This document shows, piece by piece, positions 8,837-17,095 of a stretch of DNA of 64,000 bases (positions within the stretch are counted from its first letter, which is position 1; every line of letters starts with the position of its first letter). The translations under genes were made by a program, and so were the position numbers. The notes under the pieces were generated by a model. The model worked only from the letters and a program-made list of their open reading frames with translations, was not told the origin of the DNA and made no database searches. Origin of the DNA: Hoeflea_A sp965216535. Lineage in GTDB: Bacteria > Pseudomonadota > Alphaproteobacteria > Rhizobiales > Rhizobiaceae. The DNA lies in the NCBI GenBank assembly GCA_965216535.1, contig OZ244175.1, positions 3,844,001 through 3,908,000 of the forward strand, in the 5' to 3' direction.

Positions 8837-10687
8837 TTATTCGGGAAGTCCGGCCGCGCGTAGTCCTTCTTGAAATCGGCTTTGCCCAACTGGGTCCGTG
8901 ATCTGGATAAAGCTATTGGAAATGGTCGCATTTGGCATGCGCGCTAAGATGGACTCGACGGCTTGAGCCGCTTTGTCTGTTTGCTCCAGTTGACCGTACG
9001 CGGCAGCACGCCACCACATATTTCCGATGAAGCGTGGGTTTTTCCCACGCGCGATCTCAAGATGCCCCAGTGCTTCTTCATAGCGGCCTTGTAGATATAT
9101 GGCCTGCCCGAGCAACTGATCGGCGAGCCAATTGTGAAAGGGATTCAATCGAACCGAAAGGCGAAGCAATTCTTCGGCCTCGGCCCCGCGACCGAGAAAG
9201 ATCAAAGCCAATGCCGAGCGGGACAGTAGTTGCGGTTGAGCGGGTTCGAGCTCCATCGCGCGTCTGAACTCTTCAAGCGCCCCTGAGTAGTCGCGCAGAT
9301 TGAGCAGCGCTTGTGCCAATACCTGATGTGAGTACCAGTCGTCGGGTTCGAGGCGCACAACTTCCTGCGCAATCTCAAGCCCATTCTGAAGCGCGGATTT
9401 TGGGTCATCGGCCACTCGAAAATACCCGGTTTGGGTCTCCACGAATCCCAGCAGCGCCTTGGCCCTGACAAAGTTCGGATCTAGCGCTAGCGCTTCTTGG
9501 GCCAGGGCTCGAGCTCGTCGGTAGGAAACGGGTGTGTTGACCCAGCTTGCCTCGTCTGCACGCGCCCAAAGTAGAAAGGCTTCGGGGTTCTCAGTGAAGC
9601 GGTGCTGGTCCCGAACCCGTTCCAGGTCTTCGGAGAATTGCTGGGCCAGATGTTCGACAAGTGAATCCTGGAGTTCAAAAACGTCTTCTGATGCACGTTC
9701 GATCCGGTCACTCCACATTATTCGCCCGGACAACGTATCGATCAGTTCGACATCGACACGGATTTGTTCGCCAGAACGTCGCAAGGAGCCACGCACGACA
9801 TGAGCAACGCCCAGTTCTTCTGCGACGGTTGCGGGGCTGGCGTTTTGGTCCCGATATCTTTCCGTCGAACTACTGGCAATCACGAACAGGCCGCTTACAC
9901 GTGCGAGGCTCCGGGTCAGATCCTCTCGCACCGCTTTTGCCAACAGCATGTCTTCTTCGGCATCGGACTGTGTCTGAAAGGGTAGAATAGCAACCGAAGG
10001 CTTTTCGGGTAGTTCCAGTTGCATCCTTTCCAGCGACGCCGCTTCGACCCCACCGGGGCGCAACCACACCCATGTCGACGCCCCTAGGATGAGAAGAGCG
10101 AACAAAAACGCGCCCGCGGCAATTGGCTTCCAGACAGCTGATTTGCGTATGGATGGCGTCGGTGATTGAGAAACCGCGTTCGAATACACAACGTTGAATA
10201 CACGAACCGGGCGGGCAATGTTTTTGACCTGGATTTCTCCAAGATCTTGCAGAGTGATGTCCAATTTGTCCCGGATCTGGTCGCGCGCTGAACGTGAGAT
10301 CGCTATACCCCCGGGCTCAGCCAAAGCCTCTATCCGAGCTGCAACGTTGATGCCGTCTCCGTGAAGATCATCCCCCTCCACGATGACGTCACCAAGATTG
10401 ATCCCGATCCGCAACGTAATTGTGTCATGTTCGGCAAAGCCCATCTGAATTGCCGACGCGCATTCAACGGCATCGACAACGGAAGCAAATTCAGCTAGAT
10501 AACCGTCCCCCATCGTCTTGAACAATCGCCCGCGATGACGTGCTAGAGCCGGTGCGACGATTTCTTCGAACGCAGCGTTCAAAAGCGTACGAGTGCCGGT
10601 TTCATCGCGCTCGATCAGCGCAGAATACCCCACCACGTCGGCTGCGAGTATTGCGGCAAGTCGACGCTCAACTCTGTTTTCGGTCAT
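8837..10687 (-). CDS. class III adenylate/guanylate cyclase with TolB-like and TPR domains
   Basis: 616-aa protein. Residues 1-170 form a class III nucleotide cyclase domain: LAADVVGYSALIERDE supplies the first metal Asp (D17) and KTMGDGYLAEF the second (D61). A membrane helix follows (about 185-208), then a TolB-like N-terminal/FlgO-like domain (about 230-345, starting PSVAILPFQ) and TPRs to the C-terminus. Multiple paralogues of this architecture are common in Hyphomicrobiales. The frame stays open upstream to 10942, but 10687 gives the family start MTENRVERRLAAILAADVVGYS. Activity (cAMP or cGMP) cannot be told by eye. Confidence 0.88.
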   Translation of the reverse strand: MTENRVERRLAAILAADVVGYSALIERDETGTRTLLNAAFEEIVAPALARHRGRLFKTMGDGYLAEFASVVDAVECASAIQMGFAEHDTITLRIGINLGDVIVEGDDLHGDGINVAARIEALAEPGGIAISRSARDQIRDKLDITLQDLGEIQVKNIARPVRVFNVVYSNAVSQSPTPSIRKSAVWKPIAAGAFLFALLILGASTWVWLRPGGVEAASLERMQLELPEKPSVAILPFQTQSDAEEDMLLAKAVREDLTRSLARVSGLFVIASSSTERYRDQNASPATVAEELGVAHVVRGSLRRSGEQIRVDVELIDTLSGRIMWSDRIERASEDVFELQDSLVEHLAQQFSEDLERVRDQHRFTENPEAFLLWARADEASWVNTPVSYRRARALAQEALALDPNFVRAKALLGFVETQTGYFRVADDPKSALQNGLEIAQEVVRLEPDDWYSHQVLAQALLNLRDYSGALEEFRRAMELEPAQPQLLSRSALALIFLGRGAEAEELLRLSVRLNPFHNWLADQLLGQAIYLQGRYEEALGHLEIARGKNPRFIGNMWWRAAAYGQLEQTDKAAQAVESILARMPNATISNSFIQITDPVGQSRFQEGLRAAGLPE

Positions 10688-11105
10688 TTCTGTGGTCCAA
10701 ACACGGCCATGGAATAGCAAATTACCGAAAATCGATGAAATTGCACGTCTCAGATTGACCCAGATCTGCCCCTGCCTTGAGATTTGGGGCGAACGTTTGC
10801 TGGTTGATACTCCGCCGCCGGTCCTGGTTGCTCCCGGGTCTCGCGTGCATTCATCCTCGTCGGCCGCACTTCGAATGGTTTGGCGCGCTCCCAAATGAAA
10901 GCCACCATTCCAGTTCTGATGGGTCTGTGGACGAGCATCCACCGACGCGTCTCGCAGCCTTAAACCAATGCTGATTCAGGCCTAACCTGGTACGGTATCA
11001 GTAGGCCCAACCACCTATAGTGCTTGTGGTCTGTCGCGCACAGGACGGACAGTTCTGCAGTTCGGGGCCGGTCTGAGCATTAAAGATATGGTTCAAATCA
11101 AACTG
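10688..11105. other. gene-free stretch between cyclase and SH3 protein genes
   Basis: About 418 bp with no gene I can support. Short open frames exist on both strands (for example 10750-10938 on the minus strand), but none shows a recognisable domain or ribosome binding site. It must hold the cyclase promoter. It could contain decayed sequence; I do not recognise any element. Confidence 0.5.
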
Positions 11106-13631
11106 CTAACGCCGGCGCCCCCGAGCTCCGCCGCCATGCCTGCCTCCGCCACCGCGTTGCGGTCGGGCCTGCTGGACGCGTTTCCGGTTGACCTGACGGT
11201 TGCCGGCCTGTCGGCTGCGGTTGTCCCGGCTCAGATTCGATGGTGCTCTGTTGGGCTTGGCCGACGGGCGCTGTGCCGGTTTCTGGGCCGGTCGCGATGC
11301 ATTTTGCTGATTGCCGGTTGCCGGTCGATTGGTTGGTTTGGTGGCCGTCGCGGGACGGTTGGCCGGCCTGTTGGTCCGATCGCCTGCCGGTCTGTTGGCG
11401 AGCGCGGTGCCAGCGTCGCTGTTACCGATCCGGTCGCGGATCTGACCTTCGGAAGGCTTCTCGACGCCGGACCAGCGCCCGCCTTCGAATTTTTGCCAAT
11501 TGTCGCCATTGCGTCGGTAGACGGCGCCGTCATTGCCGGCGAATACGTTGCTGCGCCGGTCGAGATTAGCGACCCGGCCGGCATTGTCTCCGGCCTTCCA
11601 GCGCTGTGCGGCACCTGCCTGCAGGTCCCGCGCTCGGGTCCATTCGCCGCCGCTGACAACGCCGCCGCCCGTCCAGCTGCCGTAAATTCCGCGCGCGCCG
11701 CCAACGACCACTCGGTTTCCGGTGCGAGGATTGTAGGCCGATATGAAGCCTGCGCTTCCTCGAGGGCCGGTGATCGCAGCGCCGCGGATGTAACCACCGG
11801 TGCGCGGGTTGTAGATGCCGCCGGCGGCGATACCCCGATACGGACCATAGGCATAGCCGTAGCGGCCATAGGTGCCGCGAATCGGATTGTAATAGGCGCC
11901 GATGCCGTAGCTTACAGGTCGCCCGAAATAGATCGGATAGGGGCCCGGGCGGTACCAGGGCCGGTAGTACCAGCCGGTTCCGTAGACAAACACGCCCCAG
12001 GCCAGAAAACCGGTGACGTATCCGAGCGTATAGCCGTACCAGACGGCATTCGGTTCCGTATCGTAGATCCGCACATAGGTGGTGTTGTAGACCGGCGAAG
12101 ACGGTGGGATCGTGTAGATCTCATCAGGTACCGAAGTGGCAACCTGGAAGGGGCCTTCCGGGCTGTCGCCGACAAACCAGATGCCGTCCTGCAGCACATA
12201 GTATTTGTCGCCGACCTGGATCACCTGGTCGTTGGTGTTGACCGCGTAGGACAGCGAGGTGCCCTCGATCGATTCAAATTCTGGGTCCCCGGCATAGGAG
12301 ACCTCGGCTGAGACAGACCCGAGCTCCACGCGTGCGGTGCTCGGAATGCTGGCTTTCAGGCGTGCCTGGGCGGCTTCGGATGTGTCGGGAACGGAAGAAC
12401 GAACGGAGTAGTAGGGCGCATCCTCCGGTATGTTCTGGAAGTCACTCGGCAGGTCTGGGGTCGTGAACACCCACGGCCCGTCCAGCGAGGCGGATTTGAA
12501 CCAGCGCCCTGAGACGAGGATGTACCACGTGCTGGTCGCGGCCATGTAGAACACGTCGCTGTCGGTGTTTGAGGCCCATTCAAGGCCGGTATTCGGCACC
12601 GGCTCAAGTTTCGGCTCGCCGTCGAACACAATCATCTCGGCGGGCGCGGCGGAGTAAACGACCTTGGGTGCCTTGTTGTCGGGGAAGGGCTGTGGCGGAA
12701 TGGCCGTCCGGGTTTCCTTCCAATTGTCGTCGTCCGGCAGGGATTGGATTGCCTGGGGGAGATCCTGGGTCGGCTCCCATCCCGATGCGATGTCCCTGCT
12801 CATCAGCCAGGATTGCTCGTCGCGCAGATAGAAGGTCGCCGTTTCGTCGAGCTTCAGGATGTCCCAGTTGGTGTTCACCACGAACTGCAGGCCCTGAGAG
12901 CCTTTGACCGGCGCGAAGATAGGTTCGCCCTCGGTCTGGACGAGAATGGACGGTTCGGTCTCGACAAAAATCGGCGGTGCCTCGGACTTCAGACCGTCGA
13001 CATCCTCCATGCGTTGATATTCCGCGACACCGGAGGTGATCCGTTGTTCCTTGACGGTGATCGTACCGGTGGGCATGAGGCGGCCGACCTGTAGTGTCAG
13101 GTCTGTCAGGGCTTGCCGGTCGAGCGCCGAGAAATTCAGTTCGGTCACCGATAGGTCGCTGACGATCACATTCCCGGAGTCGCCGTCCAGGACGGTCTTG
13201 CCGCTGACGCTGATCACACCGAAAACCGGATTGGCGTCCTTTCCCTTGATATACTCGGCAGCGACCATCGCCTTGAGTTCGGAAAAATTGTTCCACTGAG
13301 TGAATTGCGGCTGATACAGGATCAGCGTTGCGCCGCTATCGGTCTCAAAGCTGCGCGGCCAGCCGGTGGTCTGTTCCGGTTCCGCCAGTTGCAAGTAGGA
13401 TCCGCTGACAAAACCACTCTTGCCGTCGACCGAAATCGCGCACCAGGATCCGGCATCGTCGCATTCGCTGATTTCGACGGTTGTTCCGCTGGGGAGTGTC
13501 CCGAAGCTTCCGTAACCGGTGCCGGGGCCCTGCCGAAAATTGACGTTCGCCGTGGTCACGGCCGTTGCGGCCAAGGCGGGTTGCACGGCCATCGTTGCAA
13601 CCAACAAAGCCGAAAGATACTTCCGCATCAC
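11106..13631 (-). CDS. exported SH3-domain protein with three tandem modules and an Arg-rich tail
   Basis: 841-aa envelope protein. Residues 1-21 are a signal peptide (cut near ALA-A). Residues 25-82 are a bacterial SH3 domain (ANVNFRQGPGTGYGSFGTLPSGT). Three related modules of about 80-95 residues follow (about 218-312, 326-416 and 435-515), sharing the frame L-x-x-x-x-N-T-x-x-x-x-x...Y-x-L...W-F...G-P-W/F...I-P. After a hydrophobic/aromatic stretch (about 530-580) comes a Gly/Tyr-rich region with NPRTG repeats and a strongly basic tail ending GGGARGRRR. Similar proteins are often labelled carbohydrate-binding; no enzyme motif is visible. A peptidoglycan or surface-polymer role is inference. 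Confidence 0.7.
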   Translation of the reverse strand: MMRKYLSALLVATMAVQPALAATAVTTANVNFRQGPGTGYGSFGTLPSGTTVEISECDDAGSWCAISVDGKSGFVSGSYLQLAEPEQTTGWPRSFETDSGATLILYQPQFTQWNNFSELKAMVAAEYIKGKDANPVFGVISVSGKTVLDGDSGNVIVSDLSVTELNFSALDRQALTDLTLQVGRLMPTGTITVKEQRITSGVAEYQRMEDVDGLKSEAPPIFVETEPSILVQTEGEPIFAPVKGSQGLQFVVNTNWDILKLDETATFYLRDEQSWLMSRDIASGWEPTQDLPQAIQSLPDDDNWKETRTAIPPQPFPDNKAPKVVYSAAPAEMIVFDGEPKLEPVPNTGLEWASNTDSDVFYMAATSTWYILVSGRWFKSASLDGPWVFTTPDLPSDFQNIPEDAPYYSVRSSVPDTSEAAQARLKASIPSTARVELGSVSAEVSYAGDPEFESIEGTSLSYAVNTNDQVIQVGDKYYVLQDGIWFVGDSPEGPFQVATSVPDEIYTIPPSSPVYNTTYVRIYDTEPNAVWYGYTLGYVTGFLAWGVFVYGTGWYYRPWYRPGPYPIYFGRPVSYGIGAYYNPIRGTYGRYGYAYGPYRGIAAGGIYNPRTGGYIRGAAITGPRGSAGFISAYNPRTGNRVVVGGARGIYGSWTGGGVVSGGEWTRARDLQAGAAQRWKAGDNAGRVANLDRRSNVFAGNDGAVYRRNGDNWQKFEGGRWSGVEKPSEGQIRDRIGNSDAGTALANRPAGDRTNRPANRPATATKPTNRPATGNQQNASRPAQKPAQRPSAKPNRAPSNLSRDNRSRQAGNRQVNRKRVQQARPQRGGGGRHGGGARGRRR

Positions 13632-13644
13632 TTATTCTCCCGGG

Positions 13645-13667
13645 CGGTATACCGACCCAAATGGGTC
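13645..13667. promoter_or_regulatory. two abutting palindromes upstream of the SH3-protein gene
   Basis: CGGTATACCG (13645-13654, a perfect 10-bp palindrome) abuts GACCCA-AA-TGGGTC (13654-13667), sharing one G. They lie 14-36 bp upstream of the start codon at 13631, around the expected leader or promoter. This looks like an operator, but no regulator can be named. Confidence 0.35.
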
Positions 13668-13754
13668 ACCTTGGCGCACCGTGCCGCATTCGGAGGGCGC
13701 GATCAAGCATATGGTCGCACTTCTACGCGTCATGGTGGTATCAGGATGAATGAG

Positions 13755-14213
13755 TCAGGCGTCGTTGCTTGGATCGTTCAGGTGCGTTGCAAGGTTAGCC
13801 AAGCTGCTCACCCATCCCTCAAGATGCGAGTCGCGTGAGCTTACGGTTTCAAACGTCTCCTGACGGAGAGTCAGTTCGGTCTTGTCTCCCACAGCCTTGA
13901 AATTGAGCGTGATGACGGTTTGCTGAACCGGGTTGTCTTCCTCATCCAGCCAGGCGCTGGTGTTAACGATCTTTTCGTTGGGTACGATTTCCAGGTACTC
14001 GCCCTGCAAGCGGTAATCGGTTCCGTCGGGCGACCGCATGCAGGAACGCCACTGACCGCCAACCCGAAAATCGATCTCGGAATAAACAACCGAAAAACCT
14101 TCAGGGCAGCCCCAGCGGCGCATGTGCTCAGCCTCCGACCACATGCGATAGACCAGATCGACAGGAGCGTCGAAGACGTGGGTCAGTTCGAGGGCAAGCG
14201 GTTCACCGGTCAT
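13755..14213 (-). CDS. SRPBCC/AHSA1-like (START-fold) protein
   Basis: 152-aa protein of the Aha1-type SRPBCC family: LTHVFDAPVDLVYRMWSEAEHMRRWGCPEGF at the N-terminus, GGQWRSCMRSPDG in the middle, VITLNFKAVGDKTELTLRQETF towards the end and a C-terminal GWVSSLANLATHL helix. The fold binds hydrophobic ligands; no enzyme activity is implied. Its ATG at 14213 overlaps the stop of the ArsR gene (ATGA), so translation is coupled. ArsR + AHSA1 pairs of this sort are widespread and usually autoregulated; the effector is unknown. Confidence 0.87.
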   Translation of the reverse strand: MTGEPLALELTHVFDAPVDLVYRMWSEAEHMRRWGCPEGFSVVYSEIDFRVGGQWRSCMRSPDGTDYRLQGEYLEIVPNEKIVNTSAWLDEEDNPVQQTVITLNFKAVGDKTELTLRQETFETVSSRDSHLEGWVSSLANLATHLNDPSNDA

Positions 14214-14554
14214 TCCTGCTGGTCCTTGTGCTGCAGTTCTTCGAGATAGGCGTCGAGACGCGCAAAGTGATCGGTCCAGATCCGGCGTTGCTCGGCGATC
14301 CATTGTTCGGCGGGCGTAAGGGCCTCGTTGGCAAGTTCGCAGGTGCGGACCCGACCGGTTTTCGTTGAACGGACAAGGCCGCTGTCCTCCAGCACCTTCA
14401 GATGCTGCGAAAAGGACTGGAGCGCCATGGTGTGGGGTTTGGCCAGCTCACTGACAGAAGCCGGCCCGGCACAGAGGCGCTGAATCACAGCCCGCCGGGT
14501 TGGATCGGACAGGGCGTGGAAAACGCCATCAAGGTCGGATGAATACTCAGGCAT
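14210..14554 (-). CDS. ArsR-family transcriptional regulator
   Basis: 114-aa winged-helix repressor: HALSDPTRRAVIQRLCAGPASVSELA...QSFSQHLKVLEDSGLVRSTKTGRVRTCEL is the ArsR core with recognition helix and wing. The metal-binding ELCVCDL box of ArsR/SmtB is absent, so it probably does not sense metals. The start at 14554 (MPEYSSDLDGVFHALSDPTRR) is favoured; ATGs at 14566 and 14572 are in frame. It heads an operon with the overlapping SRPBCC gene. Two copies of TCAGG-N6-CCTGA at its 5' end suggest autoregulation. Confidence 0.9.
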   Translation of the reverse strand: MPEYSSDLDGVFHALSDPTRRAVIQRLCAGPASVSELAKPHTMALQSFSQHLKVLEDSGLVRSTKTGRVRTCELANEALTPAEQWIAEQRRIWTDHFARLDAYLEELQHKDQQE

Positions 14555-14605
14555 ATACCTGATCATGCACAATTCAATAGTCAGGTCAATGCCTGACTAT
14601 TGAAT
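14547..14605. promoter_or_regulatory. paired TCAGG-N6-CCTGA operator-like sites at the arsR promoter
   Basis: Two copies of the dyad TCAGG-N6-CCTGA occur at 14547-14562 and 14581-14596, 34 bp centre to centre (about three helical turns). The upstream one is embedded in a longer perfect inverted repeat, ATTCAATAGTCAGG / CCTGACTATTGAAT (14572-14585 and 14592-14605). The other spans the proposed start codon. The pattern is what an autoregulating dimeric repressor would bind. Confidence 0.65.
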
Positions 14606-14751
14606 GAACCCCATGAGAATTCGACCTGTTTGTTAAACGGTCATGACCTGGGAATACGAAGAATTAAGCTAAAGACATCGGGCCAGTACAGCAGCCGTTG
14701 CAAGATACCTATGGTTGAGCAATAGTGCTCGCAAATGGAGCGTCATCTGCC

Positions 14752-15165
14752 ATGAAAACAAGAGCATTCCTGTTCGCGATTGGAGCCTGTCTGCTGGCCG
14801 GCACGGCATCCGCGCAGACCATCGGCTATGCCGATGCCATGAAAATACTGGTCAAAAGCTGCGGACCGGATATCGAGAAACACTGCAAGAAAGTGAACCT
14901 CGGAAACGGTCGCATCGAATCTTGCCTGGCCGAGCACGCATCCAGCGTTTCCGCCCAGTGCAAGGCCGACTATGCCCAGGTCTATGTCATGCTTGCAGCG
15001 CGGTTCGCCGCCCAGGAGGCGGTGCCGAAACTGTGCGCCGGCGACGTCAACCGCCTGTGTCCCGACATCACCCGCGGCAAGGGCTATACGCTGCAGTGCC
15101 TGCTGAACAAGCGGCGTCTGAGCAACAAGTGCTCCCAGGCCATCACTGACGCCGGTTTCCGTTGA
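14752..15165 (+). CDS. exported cysteine-rich-repeat (GLG1-like) protein
   Basis: 137-aa protein with a signal peptide (MKTRAFLFAIGACLLAGTASA, cut before QT). The mature part has six cysteines in the spacing of two cysteine-rich GLG1-type repeats: SCGPDIEKHC...ESCLAEHASSVSAQC, and LCAGDVNRLC...LQCLLNKRRLSNKC. This family occurs in proteobacterial periplasms with no assigned function. The start at 14752 is chosen for the signal peptide, with GGAG 12 nt upstream. An OmpA-domain gene follows 34 bp later on the same strand, so the two are probably co-transcribed. Confidence 0.78.
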   Translation: MKTRAFLFAIGACLLAGTASAQTIGYADAMKILVKSCGPDIEKHCKKVNLGNGRIESCLAEHASSVSAQCKADYAQVYVMLAARFAAQEAVPKLCAGDVNRLCPDITRGKGYTLQCLLNKRRLSNKCSQAITDAGFR

Positions 15166-15199
15166 GCCGCGACTGTTCCGTTCCTTGAAAGGTATCACA

Positions 15200-15772
15200 A
15201 TGCGCAGAGTTACAACCGCAGCCGTGCTCGGCCTGTCGCTGATCGCCGCATCTGCCGGCGCGCAGAACATTATCTCCACTCAGCAGATCGTCGATTCCTT
15301 GCGCGGTGTGGAGCGCGAAGCAACTTTGCATCCCGACCAGATCCGCGCCATGGCGCTCGACAACATCAAGCGTAATCCAGGAGAAAATGCCCCCAAGGGC
15401 GTGCCGATGGCGAACCTTCTGGAGAACCTTCGGCAGTTCAACGTCGAGATCAATTTCGACTTCGACTCCGACCGCATCAATCTGGATTCCTACGTGGCTA
15501 TGGGCGCGATCGCGGATGCCATGCACACGCCCTATCTACTGCACCAGAAGTTCCTGATCATCGGCCATACCGATGCCCGTGGCAGCCGGGAATACAATCT
15601 CGAACTGTCTCAGCGCCGGGCCAATGCGGTGCGCGAGGCCCTGGCCACGACCTTTCGCGTGCCGGCGGAAAACCTGCTTGCCGCCGGTCTCGGAGAAGAG
15701 GAACTGCGCGACCCGGCCAATCCGGACGCGGCGGTCAATCGCCGGGTGCAACTGGTCAATATCGGCTTCTGA
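15200..15772 (+). CDS. exported OmpA-family C-terminal domain protein
   Basis: 190-aa protein with a signal peptide (cut near SAG-AQ) and a C-terminal OmpA-like peptidoglycan-binding domain: INFDFDSDRINLDS, LIIGHTDARGSREYNLELSQRRANAV (carrying the Asp and Arg that contact diaminopimelate) and NRRVQLVNIGF. There is no beta-barrel and no lipobox, so it is a soluble periplasmic protein. The start at 15200 follows GAAAGG. It sits just downstream of the Cys-rich protein gene, which may make a small envelope operon. Confidence 0.85.
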   Translation: MRRVTTAAVLGLSLIAASAGAQNIISTQQIVDSLRGVEREATLHPDQIRAMALDNIKRNPGENAPKGVPMANLLENLRQFNVEINFDFDSDRINLDSYVAMGAIADAMHTPYLLHQKFLIIGHTDARGSREYNLELSQRRANAVREALATTFRVPAENLLAAGLGEEELRDPANPDAAVNRRVQLVNIGF

Positions 15773-15895
15773 TCCGCCCACCGGCGGTGTCTTCCGAACT
15801 GCTTTTTGCAGGAACCGATGGTTCCGGTCTCTTCAAGTTGCTTTTGTGCAGCAGCCTGCTACACAGACGCAGCAATTTGAGGGGAACGGGTATTC

Positions 15896-17095
15896 ATGGC
15901 CGGAATCGCGGCGCTGGCCTTTGCGTACATTTTTTCGCAGTTCTATCGAGCCTTCCTGGCTGTTCTCACGCCCAACCTGACGATCGAGCTGGGGGCGGAC
16001 AAAGCAGACCTTTCGCTGGCGTCCGGCATCTGGTTCGCGACCTTTGCATTGATGCAGTTCGTCGTCGGCGTCTCGCTCGACCGGTTCGGTCCGAGGCGCA
16101 CCGCGACCTTCATATTCGCGGTGGGTGCCGGAGGCGGCGCATTCGTTTTTGCAGCCGCCCAATCTCCGATGATGATCGTCGTTGCCATGGCGTTGATCGG
16201 CATCGGCTGCTCACCGGTGCTTATGGCGGCGTTTTACCTGTTCGCGCGCATGTACTCCGCCGCCCGCTTCGCGGTCCTCTCCTCCTGGTTCATGGCCGTT
16301 GGCACCGCTGGAAATGTGATCGGCGCAAAGCCTCTAGCGCTTGCTGTCGACACGTTCGGTTGGCGGCCGACGCTCGTGCTGCTTGGGATCGTCACGATCG
16401 CAACGGCCGGGGTCATATATGCGGTCGTCCGGGATCCGGAGATGGAGTCGGATGAGGAGAAGGGAACCGGGCTCGGAGGCTACCTGGAACTGCTTCGTCA
16501 ACCGGTTTTGTGGCTGATCATTCCCTTGATTTTGCTCAATTACGCGCCGGCGGCCGGGATACGCGGGCTATGGATCGGTCCTTACCTCACTGACGTGTAC
16601 GGCGCGTCGATCCACGTCATCGGCAATGTAACGCTGTTCATGGCCATCTCGATGATCTTGGGCAGTGTGATTTACGGTCCGCTTGATACGATTTTCGGCA
16701 CTCGCAAATGGGTCGCATTTGTTGGCAATCTGGGTTCGGTTGTGGCGCTGCTGTTGCTGGCCTCGTTCCCCATGCAGCCGCTCTGGCAAGTTTCCGGATT
16801 GATGTTCGCCGTAGGAATTTTCGGAGCGAGCTTCGCTTTACTTATGGCCCATGCGCGCATGTTTTTTCCAACGCACCTGATGGGCCGCGGTGTCACACTG
16901 ATGAACTTCTTTGCGATCGGCGGTGTCGGGCTTATGCAATTCGTCATGGGTCGGGTTGCAACTGCAACTTTCGACCCGGCCGCGCCCGAGCTGGCTTTCT
17001 CGACCGTATTCGCGACCTATGCCGTGCTACTCGGGGCGACCCTCATCGTCTATCTGTTCATTCCCGACAAGAAACCTTTTGCGCCGGACGCTTAG
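15896..17095 (+). CDS. MFS transporter
   Basis: 399-aa protein with about twelve hydrophobic segments and the family landmark between helices 2 and 3, VGVSLDRFGPRRTATFIF, a variant of the G-x-x-x-D-R-x-G-R-R motif. The first helices carry YIFSQFYRAFLAV. The start at 15896 is preceded by GAGGGGAACGG. No binding-site motif identifies the cargo. Its TAG stop overlaps the TAA stop of the convergent alpha/beta-hydrolase gene by three bases. Confidence 0.88.
   Translation: MAGIAALAFAYIFSQFYRAFLAVLTPNLTIELGADKADLSLASGIWFATFALMQFVVGVSLDRFGPRRTATFIFAVGAGGGAFVFAAAQSPMMIVVAMALIGIGCSPVLMAAFYLFARMYSAARFAVLSSWFMAVGTAGNVIGAKPLALAVDTFGWRPTLVLLGIVTIATAGVIYAVVRDPEMESDEEKGTGLGGYLELLRQPVLWLIIPLILLNYAPAAGIRGLWIGPYLTDVYGASIHVIGNVTLFMAISMILGSVIYGPLDTIFGTRKWVAFVGNLGSVVALLLLASFPMQPLWQVSGLMFAVGIFGASFALLMAHARMFFPTHLMGRGVTLMNFFAIGGVGLMQFVMGRVATATFDPAAPELAFSTVFATYAVLLGATLIVYLFIPDKKPFAPDA

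Noticed and set aside
8713..8931. 72-codon minus-strand open frame past the end of the cyclase gene
   Set aside because: It overlaps the cyclase C-terminus in another frame and resembles no family.
11088..12311. 407-codon plus-strand open frame opposite the SH3-protein gene
   Set aside because: It lies opposite the repetitive C-terminal half of that gene and has no domain of its own; the signal peptide and repeats support the minus-strand reading.
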